Shown in pieces: positions 5,151 to 12,716 of a stretch of DNA of 40,712 bases. This stretch comes from a virus. The first letter of the stretch is position 1. Each line of letters starts with the position of its first letter. Both the position numbers and the translations under genes were made by a program. The notes beneath the pieces were generated by a model. The model was not told the origin of the DNA, did not search any database, and was given only the letters and a program-made list of their open reading frames with translations. Location of the stretch: positions 1 through 40,712 of IMG/VR virus record IMGVR_UViG_3300019142_000011; one strand, written 5' to 3'.

Positions 5151-6157
5151 AGCAGCGCCCCCTGCCGGTCGGCCCAGGTGCGGGCGCGGACTTTGGCGTC
5201 GTGCCCGGAGTGGTTGATCCGCCACTGGGCGAGTCGGCAGTAATCGGCTGAGAGGTCGATCGAGATCCCGACGCGGCCGAGCGCCTTGGCGACGAGCGCC
5301 GTGGTGCCCGTGCCGCCGAACGGGTCGAGGGCTACTCCGCCGGGCGGACACCATCCGAGGATCAGTCGCCGCGGGATCTCCGTAGGGAACGCTGCGAAGT
5401 GGTCGACGCCAAGCCACTCGGGAACGACCAGCGGCTCGGTCGCGATGGTCCACACCGACGGCGGCAGCGCGCCAGCCGGGTGCATCGACTTTATTCGCTC
5501 GATCGACTGCGGACGCGTACCGGGCGGATAGCGATCACGGCGCCCGGTCTGGGGCGCCCGGTGATCTGCAGCCCGGGCCACTGTCGCCGGAGAGTGATCG
5601 CCGCGCACCTCATCCATGGCTGCGAAGTAGCGGGCCTCGCGTGTGAAGTGAAAGAGGTACTCGTGGCTGCGCCGGCAGCGGTCCGTGACCGACTCGGGTA
5701 GGCCGTTGGGTTTGGACCACACGACGTCTTCACGAAGGACCAGGCCGAGTTCGTCGACGACTCGGTTGGCGTAGCGCCACGGGAGGCCAAGCAGGCTCTT
5801 CTGGGGCACGTCGAAGCGCGGGCGCGGGCCGGTAGGTCGGTGCTGCGCCTGGTTCGTCAACTTGCTCGAGTTGTCGTTCGGCCCGCGACGTCGCGACGCG
5901 TACTTGTCGCCGATGTTGATCCACAGCGACCCCGACGGCTTGAGCACGCGGACCGCTTCGGCGGTCACCTCGAGCAGGGCGTCGAGGTACTCGGCGGGTG
6001 TGCGCTCGGACCCGATCTGGCCGTCAAAGGTCTCGCCACCGTCCGTGTAGGACCGCAATGCGAAGTACGGCGGCGACGTAACGACAAGGTCGACTGACTC
6101 GTCGGCGAGCGGCAGCGCCCGCGCGTGGCCACGCAGCACGATCGCTGAGCCAGTCAC
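5147..6157 (-). CDS. DNA amino-methyltransferase (N4-cytosine or N6-adenine)
   Basis: A 336-residue DNA methyltransferase. The catalytic motif TSPPY is at residues 27-31 and the AdoMet-binding motif DPFGGTGTT is at 278-286, so the catalytic motif comes first, as in beta-class enzymes. The SPPY form is common in N4-cytosine enzymes but also occurs in adenine enzymes, so the modified base cannot be settled. The GTG at 6157 overlaps the previous stop as GTGA. No restriction endonuclease is near, so an orphan, anti-restriction role is likely. Confidence 0.88.
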   Translation of the reverse strand: MTGSAIVLRGHARALPLADESVDLVVTSPPYFALRSYTDGGETFDGQIGSERTPAEYLDALLEVTAEAVRVLKPSGSLWINIGDKYASRRRGPNDNSSKLTNQAQHRPTGPRPRFDVPQKSLLGLPWRYANRVVDELGLVLREDVVWSKPNGLPESVTDRCRRSHEYLFHFTREARYFAAMDEVRGDHSPATVARAADHRAPQTGRRDRYPPGTRPQSIERIKSMHPAGALPPSVWTIATEPLVVPEWLGVDHFAAFPTEIPRRLILGWCPPGGVALDPFGGTGTTALVAKALGRVGISIDLSADYCRLAQWRINHSGHDAKVRARTWADRQGALL

Positions 6158-6492
6158 GTAGCGGTCGCCGCCCCGGAGTACTGCCAGGCGTTGGCCCAGC
6201 ACCACGGCCACGCGTTGTGGCCGCCTTGGCGGTCGCGCAGCAATCGGCCGCGGCGCAGCTGCTCACGGCGGGTCGCATGGTGCGGGTAGCCGCGGCCGCC
6301 GACCCACCGCCACGACGAGAGGGTGAACTGCAGGCCGCCGTAGTGGCCGTTGCCGGTGCTGATGTGCCACCGGTGACCGGACTCGCAGTGCGCGACTCTG
6401 CGCAGCCTGGTCGAACCGTGAGCGTCGGCCGGCGAGGTGTTGGCAACTGCCAACACGGTTGCGGCGGCGACAGCGGCGGCGGTGCGCCTCAC
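6154..6492 (-). CDS. secreted Rpf-like (transglycosylase-like) protein
   Basis: A 112-residue protein with an N-terminal signal peptide (VRRTAAAVAAATVLAVANTSPADA, given here only as its first 24 positions being hydrophobic and ending in Ala-Asp-Ala) and then an Rpf/lysozyme-like domain. The catalytic Glu is Glu37 in CESG, followed by ISTGNGHYGGLQF and a C-terminal AWPWC, all typical of resuscitation-promoting factors, which cleave peptidoglycan of actinobacteria and wake dormant cells. The GTG start overlaps the upstream replication gene as GTGA. It lies in the early operon, 33 kb from the lysis cassette, so it is probably not the main endolysin. It could act on the host wall during lysogeny or early infection. 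Confidence 0.8.
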   Translation of the reverse strand: MRRTAAAVAAATVLAVANTSPADAHGSTRLRRVAHCESGHRWHISTGNGHYGGLQFTLSSWRWVGGRGYPHHATRREQLRRGRLLRDRQGGHNAWPWCWANAWQYSGAATAT

Positions 6493-7514
6493 CGCGCACC
6501 CGCCTTCGCGTCGGCCAGACACTGCGCGGCGTACGCCACGACGTTGTCCGCGCCACGACTGACCGCGGTTTCCAAGGCCTCGAGGACCACCAGGGCGTCG
6601 TCGTCGACGCCGCGGACCAGCGACTGCAACCGTGGGATCTCGGCGCGCACGTCGCGGACGGTGAGCAACGCCAGGTGCTCGGCGAGCAGCTTCGCGGCAG
6701 CCTCGGAGAACGCGAACCCGCGGTAGTCACGCTGGGCCTGACCCAGCGCGTGCTCGGTCACCTCCCGGGTGCGCATCCCCCCGCCGACGCCGGCGCGCTG
6801 GCACAGCTGGACCCGCAGCGACGTCGCGGCCGCGGCGGCGGCCGGCGTGATGGTTTCGTCGAGCACCACGGTGGGCGCGTCGGGTTTGGCCGTTGGGGGT
6901 TCCACGCGAAGCGAGTCGTCGTCGTCGCGCGCAGCGCGTGAGGACGAGGACGAGTCTGAGACAGAGTCCGAGGATGAGGATGAGGACTCGCGCGCGGAAG
7001 GGCTCCGGTTCCCTATCGGTTGGGTATCGGTTGGGTATCCCGTTGGGGTATCGGGAAGGTATGGGGCTAGGTGGCGGAGCTTCGCCCCCGCGGTCTCACG
7101 GGCGGCGTGCTTGCGGATCTGGCCGGCGAACGCCGGAGCGACCTGCACCGCGGACTCGTAGAACGGGGTCATCAGCGGCGTCGGCGGCAGCTGCGCCAGC
7201 CGGTTGATCGCGCCCGCGATCTGCTTCTCCCCCGCCGGCGGCAGCTGCTTGAGCGCGTTGACGATCAGCACGGTGTGGCTGGGGTTGTCGTAGGTGATGA
7301 ACCCGGCTTGCTGCAACGCGGCCACGGCACGCGCCACCTTCGCGGCCGCCCAGCCCAGGTCATCGGACATCAGCGCCTTGGGCAGCCGGTACAGCCCTTC
7401 GGTGGTACGCCGCTCGTTGGTGAGCAGATACATCGCGAGGTGGCGCGGTGTGTCCTGAAGGCTGCGGATGCGCGGGTCGATCCAGAACCGCGAGTCGATG
7501 AGATGCTTCGCCAT
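6489..7514 (-). CDS. phage replication initiator-like protein (DnaD/O-like organisation)
   Basis: A 341-residue protein starting MAKHLIDSRFW. Residues 20-95 look like a winged-helix domain (TNERRTTEGLYRLPKALMSDDLGW, abbreviated to its first and last parts, then QQAGFITYDN). The middle (about 150-205) is low-complexity: a Pro/Thr/Asp stretch and then a Ser/Asp-rich run. The C-terminal 130 residues are helical and may contact helicase. Phage initiators and replisome organisers share this plan. The ATG at 7514 shares its A with the upstream stop (TGATG). Five short direct repeats lie inside the gene at 7014-7071 and may be the origin, as oriλ lies inside gene O. No helicase or polymerase gene is seen, so host replication proteins would be recruited. 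Confidence 0.65.
   Translation of the reverse strand: MAKHLIDSRFWIDPRIRSLQDTPRHLAMYLLTNERRTTEGLYRLPKALMSDDLGWAAAKVARAVAALQQAGFITYDNPSHTVLIVNALKQLPPAGEKQIAGAINRLAQLPPTPLMTPFYESAVQVAPAFAGQIRKHAARETAGAKLRHLAPYLPDTPTGYPTDTQPIGNRSPSARESSSSSSDSVSDSSSSSRAARDDDDSLRVEPPTAKPDAPTVVLDETITPAAAAAATSLRVQLCQRAGVGGGMRTREVTEHALGQAQRDYRGFAFSEAAAKLLAEHLALLTVRDVRAEIPRLQSLVRGVDDDALVVLEALETAVSRGADNVVAYAAQCLADAKAGAR
7014..7071 (+). repeat. iteron-like repeats inside the replication gene
   Basis: Five head-to-tail units: TATCGGTTGGG at 7014 and again at 7025, TATCCCGTTGGGG at 7036, TATCGGGAAGG at 7049 and TATGGGGCTAGG at 7060. Spacing is 11, 11, 13 and 11 bp, close to one helical turn. The adjacent 6945-6995 stretch is strongly purine-biased on the plus strand. 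Together they look like initiator-binding iterons beside a melting region, but they may also only reflect the low-complexity protein linker. Confidence 0.5.
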
Positions 7515-7729
7515 CAGGTGGCGCCTCCGTGTCGGGCGGGGTCTGGGTCGAGCACGTGGACGTGGCGGGGCTGAGGTGTCCGCCGGCGGACGATGCGGCG
7601 GTGCTGGACGAACCAGCCGTGGACGTCGCGGGCGACCAGCCGCGCGGCGAAGGTGGCGACCCACAAGGTGCCGGCGAGGATCACCAGCAGGAGCAGGTGC
7701 GCGGCGTAGAACGCGACCCAGAACTTCAC
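7514..7729 (-). CDS. small single-span membrane protein
   Basis: A 71-residue protein with one clear membrane segment at about residues 3-28 (VAFYAAHLLLLVILAG and on) and a basic, Arg/His-rich cytoplasmic tail (QHRRIVRRRTPQPRH). The GTG at 7729 forms a GTGA overlap with the gene before it, and its stop shares bases with the ATG of the replication gene. The function is unknown. Its position just ahead of the initiator suggests an early role at the membrane. Confidence 0.65.
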   Translation of the reverse strand: MKFWVAFYAAHLLLLVILAGTLWVATFAARLVARDVHGWFVQHRRIVRRRTPQPRHVHVLDPDPARHGGAT

Positions 7730-8058
7730 GAGGCGCCTACCCGCGGGTCGGTGGCCGCTGTGACGGCGAGCCGTTCGGAGACGCCCGGCGCTTTGAGCAG
7801 GGTGTCGTGGAGGACGTCGAGGGTGACCTGGCAGATGCCGCGGCGCAGCTCGCTGGTGTTGGGGTCGAGCAGCTCGGCGGTGTAGTTCGCGATCTGCCGG
7901 CAGATGCCGCAGAGGAACTCGACGCCTTGCTCTTGGCCGTCGCGGTCGTATTCGACGCGGGCGACGTCGGCGGTGTGTCGGCCGCACCGGTCGCAGTCGA
8001 ACGTGTCGGGTTGGACGAGGGTGATGGGGTCGTAGATCTCGCGTGCGGGCTCGGTCAT
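7726..8058 (-). CDS. zinc-ribbon hypothetical protein
   Basis: A 110-residue protein with CDRC at about residues 22-25 and CGIC at about 50-53, a classic two-knuckle zinc ribbon, followed by a helical C-terminal half. The ATG overlaps the upstream stop as ATGA and the 3' end overlaps the next gene as GTGA, so it is locked into the operon. The family is not recognised. A DNA- or RNA-binding role is possible. Confidence 0.65.
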   Translation of the reverse strand: MTEPAREIYDPITLVQPDTFDCDRCGRHTADVARVEYDRDGQEQGVEFLCGICRQIANYTAELLDPNTSELRRGICQVTLDVLHDTLLKAPGVSERLAVTAATDPRVGAS

Positions 8059-8255
8059 GCGCGCCGGCCTCCTATGGTGGTGGCCGGGACCGGGTTAGCC
8101 TCGCCTTCCCCACGAAGCGTCACCGGCCCCGGCCGACCGTTGTGCTCCAAGGGCCCCGCGGACACGGTCCCTGTGGAGTGGAACTGGCGTCTCCCGACGC
8201 CGTTGCCCAGGCCCGTCGCCGGACCTGAACTCTTAACGTGTGCGGCCGCGGTCAC
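8055..8255 (-). CDS. small Gly/Pro-rich hypothetical protein
   Basis: A 66-residue frame, rich in Gly, Pro and Thr, with no recognised motif and no predicted membrane segment. The main support is position: its GTG overlaps the stop of the upstream coiled-coil gene (GTGA) and its TGA overlaps the ATG of the zinc-ribbon gene (ATGA), the same junction style as the rest of this operon. The amino acid composition is unremarkable and it could be spurious. Confidence 0.45.
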   Translation of the reverse strand: MTAAAHVKSSGPATGLGNGVGRRQFHSTGTVSAGPLEHNGRPGPVTLRGEGEANPVPATTIGGRRA

Positions 8256-8641
8256 TGACGTCGCCTCGCGTTGGCGGCGTCGCGGCCGTTGCGTCGCAGC
8301 ACGGCGACCGCGTCACGCAACGTCTGGAGGTTCTGCGGGTCCTCGGGGTGGTCGGCGACGCGCTGGGCGGCGCGGACCACCGGCTCCCACGTCTCGTGCA
8401 CGGCGCACTTCGACCGCGGCCCAGCTGGTGCCGTCGCGAGCCGGGCGCGGAGCCGCTCGTTCTCCTCCTCGAGCAGCCGGGCGGACTGTTGCGACGCGTC
8501 GGCCCGTCCCTCAGCGACGCGGGCACGGTGTTCCGCAGCTGCTCGGCGTTGATGGGCGGCGACGGCCTGGTCGAGAGCTTCGCGCAGTTCTGCGGCGAGC
8601 TGACGGCCGCGGTGCTCGAGGAACCTGTCGAGCAGCCTCAT
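8252..8641 (-). CDS. coiled-coil hypothetical protein
   Basis: A 129-residue, mostly helical protein. Residues 15-75 are rich in Ala, Glu, Arg and Gln with heptad-like spacing (AAELREALDQAV, ARLLEEENERLRARL), suggesting a coiled coil. A single Cys-His patch (SKCAVHETW) follows. The ATG overlaps the HNH gene stop as ATGA. The function is unknown. Confidence 0.6.
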   Translation of the reverse strand: MRLLDRFLEHRGRQLAAELREALDQAVAAHQRRAAAEHRARVAEGRADASQQSARLLEEENERLRARLATAPAGPRSKCAVHETWEPVVRAAQRVADHPEDPQNLQTLRDAVAVLRRNGRDAANARRRQ

Positions 8642-9150
8642 CGCGTGACACCGACCTTTGCCATCTCCTCATCGAGGTAGCGGGCGAACTCCTCCGGGTG
8701 CGCTTGGGCGAGCCGAGCAGCCGCCGTGTTCCACCTCGCGCGGTCCTGGTTGTTCTCCGCCACCGTTCCGAGCAGCAGGTGGTCCGGGTTCACGCACAGC
8801 GGCTCGTGACACAGGTGCCGCACCACCAAGCCTGGGGGAATGGGTCCATAGGTCAGCTCGTACGCCACCCGATGCGCGAGCGCCATGCGGCCTCTGAGGT
8901 GGAACTGACCGTGCGCCAGTTGCCGAGTGGTCTCGCGTCGACGCGCCGACTGCCATATCAGGCACCCGTCACTGCGCAGCGTTGCCTTCGCCCAGAACCG
9001 CTTGTGAACGTCCTGGTGTCGGCGGATGACGAGCGGGTCGCCGTTCCGCGACCAGCGGCTGTAATGCATCGTGCAGAACCCGCGGCTGCTGTGCGGACGG
9101 TCGCACCCTTCGACCTCGCACAACGCTCCCGGCCGTGGCGACCTACGCAT
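8638..9150 (-). CDS. HNH endonuclease (homing-type)
   Basis: A 170-residue protein with two parts. Residues 11-30 form a zinc finger (CEVEGCDRPHSSRGFCTMH). The C-terminal half holds the HNH nuclease core: AHRVAYELTYG, then RHLCHEPLCVNPDHL with the catalytic His pair, then GTVAENNQD. This is the free-standing HNH form common in phages, often mobile. It overlaps the RuvC-like gene by 8 bp on its start side and the coiled-coil gene on the other, so if it arrived as a mobile gene it has been closely fitted into the operon. Confidence 0.85.
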   Translation of the reverse strand: MRRSPRPGALCEVEGCDRPHSSRGFCTMHYSRWSRNGDPLVIRRHQDVHKRFWAKATLRSDGCLIWQSARRRETTRQLAHGQFHLRGRMALAHRVAYELTYGPIPPGLVVRHLCHEPLCVNPDHLLLGTVAENNQDRARWNTAAARLAQAHPEEFARYLDEEMAKVGVTR

Positions 9151-9688
9151 GGACGAGCACCTCCTCCCACTTCACCTTCGAGACCCACTTGCGGTGCATC
9201 TCCGGTAGCTCAACGACGGGGGCGCCCAGCGCCTCAAGCGCGATCGCCCGCAGCCACAGGGCATCGGCCTGGTTGTTGTCAGCGCCCTCGTAGCCGAGCC
9301 GGCGGACCGCTGAGACGAGCACCTCGTCCTTGGGTGCGTTGCCCCGGCCGCACGCGTAGCCCTTGAGCACGCTCGGCGGCACAACCACGAACGGCGTCCC
9401 CACCTCGTACAGGCCAAGGCGAACGACGCCGCCGAGTTCGCCGAGGTAATGCGCTTGCTGGGGCCGGCCGAACGCGTATCCCTCCATGACGACCAGGTCC
9501 GCGCGCCGCGCCGCAGCCAGAACGTCGTCGCGTAGTTCAAGCAGGCGCTCGCATCCCCGGTGCTTGCTCCGCCATGTGGCAACGCGCCCGGATGGGTAGG
9601 CGACGCCCGTCGCCGTGAGGCTCAGGTCCAACCCGATGACGCGCTTGGGCGGCGCGACGGTCGGCAACGGCAGCGGCGGCGCGGTCAC
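9143..9688 (-). CDS. RuvC-like Holliday junction resolvase
   Basis: A 181-residue protein of the RNase H-like fold. The acidic residues expected for metal binding appear in order: Asp in IGLDLS (about 18-23), Glu in VVMEGYAFG (about 68-76), and Asp residues in GADNNQADALW (about 140-150). Phage RuvC-like proteins resolve branched DNA during replication and packaging. The GTG at 9688 forms a GTGA overlap with the gene before it. It sits downstream of the RecT-like gene in the same operon, which fits a recombination role. Confidence 0.8.
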   Translation of the reverse strand: MTAPPLPLPTVAPPKRVIGLDLSLTATGVAYPSGRVATWRSKHRGCERLLELRDDVLAAARRADLVVMEGYAFGRPQQAHYLGELGGVVRLGLYEVGTPFVVVPPSVLKGYACGRGNAPKDEVLVSAVRRLGYEGADNNQADALWLRAIALEALGAPVVELPEMHRKWVSKVKWEEVLVHA

Positions 9689-9912
9689 GACGTCACTGCC
9701 GAACGGTCGTCGAGGAGAACAACCCGGGGCGGCAGATGCCCGATGTGCCACCAACCGCAGTGACACCGATACACCACCAGCGCCCGGCCGCCCCGCGTCA
9801 TCGCCGACCGTGCAGCACGCTTCGCATCACGCGACCGGGCGTACCGCCGCTTGTGCACCCGGACCCCAGCCTCGTTGACCCGGGTGCACGCACCAGCACC
9901 GATCGTTCGCAT
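9685..9912 (-). CDS. small basic zinc-finger-like protein
   Basis: A 75-residue, very basic protein (KRRYARSRDAKRAAR). It ends its basic part with YRCHCGWWHIGHLPP, a CxC...H...H pattern that could bind one zinc ion. Small proteins of this kind are frequent in actinobacteriophages but have no assigned role. The ATG shares bases with the upstream stop (TGATG). It probably binds DNA or RNA. Confidence 0.65.
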   Translation of the reverse strand: MRTIGAGACTRVNEAGVRVHKRRYARSRDAKRAARSAMTRGGRALVVYRCHCGWWHIGHLPPRVVLLDDRSAVTS

Positions 9913-10334
9913 CAGTCCGCGACGACCCGCGCCACCTCGGCCTGCTCACGCTGCCGGCGGACCACGTACGACCCGGGCGCGAACGCCATGCCGCCGTGCT
10001 CAGGGTGCAGCAGCCAACACGGCGCCGTGGTGGTGAACGCGGCGACCGCCAGGCCTGCGCGGTCCCGCACGTTCAGCGTCACCACACACGTGCCCTCGTC
10101 TGCGACGAGGCGGTGGTCGTGCTGCCCTGCGACGAGCACCACCCCGGCCGCCGGCACAGGCTCACCGGTCCCGGAGATCCGTACCCCCGACAGCAGGTCG
10201 GCGGGGATCACCGCGACGTCGCCCTGGACCTGGACCCCTGACAGGACAGGGATCGGGTCGGCCAGGTCGAGGTGCTCGTCGACCTGCATCCCCGTGCGGG
10301 CGGTCAGGTCTGCCAACGTCATTACGTCAGTCAT
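9912..10334 (-). CDS. hypothetical protein
   Basis: A 140-residue protein, beta-rich in its central part (VAVIPADLL, CVVTLNVRDRA) with two cysteines and no clear motif. I chose the ATG at 10334, which has AAAGGA upstream. It is separated from the DUF6745-like gene by 13 bp that carry its ribosome site. The family is not recognised. Confidence 0.6.
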   Translation of the reverse strand: MTDVMTLADLTARTGMQVDEHLDLADPIPVLSGVQVQGDVAVIPADLLSGVRISGTGEPVPAAGVVLVAGQHDHRLVADEGTCVVTLNVRDRAGLAVAAFTTTAPCWLLHPEHGGMAFAPGSYVVRRQREQAEVARVVAD

Positions 10335-10347
10335 CGCGTCGTTCCTT

Positions 10348-11454
10348 TCATGTGCGCCGGGACATCCCGGCATAGACGGCTCTGGGGAGGTCGTACGTCC
10401 ACGCAGCCGCGGACACGGCGTCGGGCACGTCCGCGGGTGTGGTCAGCCCGTACCGACGGCGGGTGCCGTCCCGCTCGGTGCTGCCGTTGGTGACCAGCAG
10501 GACCCGCACCTCGTCGCCCCACAGCTGCGCGGGCACGTCGAACAGCGAGATCGTCTGGCCGGGGTTGCCCGGGTCGTCCGCGGTGTCGACGAGCTTGAGT
10601 TGCGCGTCGGCGACGAACCGGTCCCACCCGTACGCCTCGATGCCGCAGCGGCGGACCTCGACGTTCTCCTCGCCGATGATCTTGTGCGGTGTCGGCGAGT
10701 GGACCACCCACGCGGGGACCTGCACGCCGTGCCAGAAGTACAGCTCGTAGCCGTCCCACCCGATCGCCGGGCCGGAGTCGCAGTGCAGGCGGTGCGACCC
10801 CAGGCCGCGCGGGCCGACCTGCTCCAGGCGGATCGTGTGGGGCCGCTCGGACACCATGACGAAGTCGCGGTACGGGAACCACCAGCACGCCGACTCGACG
10901 GTGTCCTCGTAGGCGCGGGCGCGGTCCCACAGGTCACCGTCGAGCTCAAGGCCGCACACGTCGCGGAAGAAGCTGGTCCAAGCGGGTCCCCACCACCAGG
11001 AGCCGACCCAGAACTGCCCTCCGATGTACCGGTACCACGCGCCACGGACCGCGCCATCGACCGCGCCACCGACCGCGCCACCGACCGCGCCATCGACCGC
11101 GCCACGGACCGCGCCATCGACCGCGCCATCGACCGCGCCATCGACCGCGCCACCGACCGCGCCATCGACCGCGCCACGGACCGCGCCATCGACCGCGCCA
11201 GGGCGTCGCCGGCGGATCAGTTCGATCGCGACGGCCGCGGCGGGCGCCGCGAGCGCTCCGACGAGCGGGTTGGGGATCCATACGGTGTTGTCGGGCCAGG
11301 GGATGTCGGCGGCGGCGTAGCAGCGTCTGGCGCCGTCGGTGAATCGGGGCCGGTCGGCCGGGTCGGTGCTCAGGCCGACGTCGATCCAACGGTCGGCCCA
11401 CTCGTCGAAGCGGGCGCGCTGCTCGGCGGTGAGGGTGGTGATGCGCCGGGTCAC
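10348..11454 (-). CDS. DUF6745-like protein with GAV tetrapeptide repeats
   Basis: A 368-residue protein. The C-terminal 200 residues, with Trp-rich blocks (WWWGPAW, CWWFPYRDF, LYFWHGVQVPAW) and a His-Cys-Asp-Gly-Pro-Ala stretch, resemble DUF6745 proteins, which are common in actinobacteria and have no proven role. Between about residues 86 and 138 there are 13 tandem units of the form GAV followed by Asp, Arg or Gly. This tract sits between the N-terminal helical part and the conserved domain, as variable repeat tracts do in relatives I recall. The GTG start overlaps the RecT-like gene stop as GTGA. Confidence 0.65.
   Translation of the reverse strand: MTRRITTLTAEQRARFDEWADRWIDVGLSTDPADRPRFTDGARRCYAAADIPWPDNTVWIPNPLVGALAAPAAAVAIELIRRRRPGAVDGAVRGAVDGAVGGAVDGAVDGAVDGAVRGAVDGAVGGAVGGAVDGAVRGAWYRYIGGQFWVGSWWWGPAWTSFFRDVCGLELDGDLWDRARAYEDTVESACWWFPYRDFVMVSERPHTIRLEQVGPRGLGSHRLHCDSGPAIGWDGYELYFWHGVQVPAWVVHSPTPHKIIGEENVEVRRCGIEAYGWDRFVADAQLKLVDTADDPGNPGQTISLFDVPAQLWGDEVRVLLVTNGSTERDGTRRRYGLTTPADVPDAVSAAAWTYDLPRAVYAGMSRRT
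11044..11199 (-). repeat. 12-bp tandem repeat, 13 units, coding for GAVx
   Basis: Thirteen exact-length 12-bp units, each encoding Gly-Ala-Val and a fourth residue (Asp seven times, Arg three times, Gly three times). The fourth codon differs by single substitutions, so units are nearly identical at the DNA level. This favours slipped-strand expansion and contraction without changing the reading frame. Confidence 0.9.
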
Positions 11455-12716
11455 GCGAGCACCTCGTCGACGGTGGTGGGCTGTCCGTCGATGTCCCACA
11501 GCAGCCATTCGCCGTCGCCGGACTGCGCGAACGTGATGCCGCCGTTCTCGATGGTGCGCAGAACGGACATCACCCGGTCGAACTCGTGGGCCTTGACCTC
11601 CTTCGTCGACGACAGGTCACGTCCCACGACCATGCCGGCGAGCGCGAGACGCGCGCCGCGGTCCTTGATCCCGGCGGCGGTGCAGCGCTGTGCGATCACC
11701 TGCGCCCGCGCGGTCGGCAGATCCTTCGGCGGCTTCTCCGCCGCCGGCTTCTTCGGCCCGGCCTGCTCGGCCGGCGCCGGTTCGGGCTCGGCGGCCGGAC
11801 CGTCGCTCGGCGGGGTCGGCTCGGCGGCCGCCTGCTCTTCCTCTACGCCCGCGAGGCGCTCCTGGACGACGCGCAGCGTGTTCTCCGCGTACGCCGCCCA
11901 CCCCTCCTGGTCGTCGGGTCGCAAGTAGGCGAACAGCGTCCCGCCAGCGTCGGTGTGGAACTTGGCGTCAAGCCAGTCGCGGGTGACGTCAGGCAGCTGG
12001 TCGCGGGCTGCGTCCCACCGCACGTGCGCCTCGGTGCGCGGGTCCTCGGCGAGCCGGCCTTCGGCGTCGACGACGGCGCCCAACTCCTCGGCGGTGTAGA
12101 TCATCGTGCCCAGGCAGTCGGGGAACTCTTCGCGGCCGATCAGCGTCAGGCAGCGGTGGCGCAGCATCGCCGCGGTGTATTGCTCCCACGGCAGCGGGTT
12201 GCCCTTCTGCGACCGGGCGAACGGCTTGCCGTCCTTGATCTGCACCAGCCCGGCCTTGACCGCCATCGCGATCGTGTAGGTGGCGGTCTCCCACTCCCCC
12301 TCGGGCCACTCCTTGCGCCGGTACTTGTAGGTCGCCTTCTCCTCGTCGGCGACGGTCGTGACACGGCGGATGCTGTGGCCTGCCCGAAGGATCAGCTCGC
12401 GGACCAGCTTCGCGGACGGCGCCGGTGTGCCCTCGACGATGTCGATGTCGCGCAGCGCCTGCATGGGCGGCACCCGCAGTTCACGGCCGGCGAGGAAGCA
12501 CGCGAGGATCGCGTCGGGCTTGTTGCGGTAGGCGCGGGGCACCATCTCCGTCGCGGCGATGCGCATGGCGACAGCCTCCATGGTGTGGATCTCGCCCATG
12601 GCGGGCAGCCCGACGATCTGCTGCGGCATCACCGTGGACGCGGGCTCGATCGCCGATGCGGGATGGTCGGGAGGGAGGACCTCAGCGACCTCGGCGACTT
12701 CCAGTGCGGCGCTCAT
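11451..12716 (-). CDS. recT: RecT-like single-strand annealing protein
   Basis: A 421-residue protein. The core (about 30-260) has features of the actinophage RecT-type annealing proteins: MRIAATEMVPRAYRN, ILACFLAGRELRVPPMQAL, and HRCLTLIGREEFPDCLG. The C-terminal 150 residues include a Pro/Ala/Glu-rich linker and a small helical domain. RecT proteins anneal complementary single strands in homologous recombination. A matching exonuclease (RecE-like) was not recognised, although the uncharacterised gene at 13084-13956 has a place where one is often found. The ATG at 12716 overlaps the upstream stop (ATGA). Confidence 0.7.
   Translation of the reverse strand: MSAALEVAEVAEVLPPDHPASAIEPASTVMPQQIVGLPAMGEIHTMEAVAMRIAATEMVPRAYRNKPDAILACFLAGRELRVPPMQALRDIDIVEGTPAPSAKLVRELILRAGHSIRRVTTVADEEKATYKYRRKEWPEGEWETATYTIAMAVKAGLVQIKDGKPFARSQKGNPLPWEQYTAAMLRHRCLTLIGREEFPDCLGTMIYTAEELGAVVDAEGRLAEDPRTEAHVRWDAARDQLPDVTRDWLDAKFHTDAGGTLFAYLRPDDQEGWAAYAENTLRVVQERLAGVEEEQAAAEPTPPSDGPAAEPEPAPAEQAGPKKPAAEKPPKDLPTARAQVIAQRCTAAGIKDRGARLALAGMVVGRDLSSTKEVKAHEFDRVMSVLRTIENGGITFAQSGDGEWLLWDIDGQPTTVDEVLA

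Noticed and set aside
10443-11189. Alternative minus-strand frame of 248 codons with Met-Ala-Arg-Ser repeats
   Set aside because: It is the same 12-bp repeat read in another frame. The GAV frame continues into a conserved domain and has a GTGA-coupled start.
11044-11199. CRISPR-like or operator array
   Set aside because: The repeats are contiguous 12-bp units without spacers and in frame with a coding sequence, so this is a coding tandem repeat.
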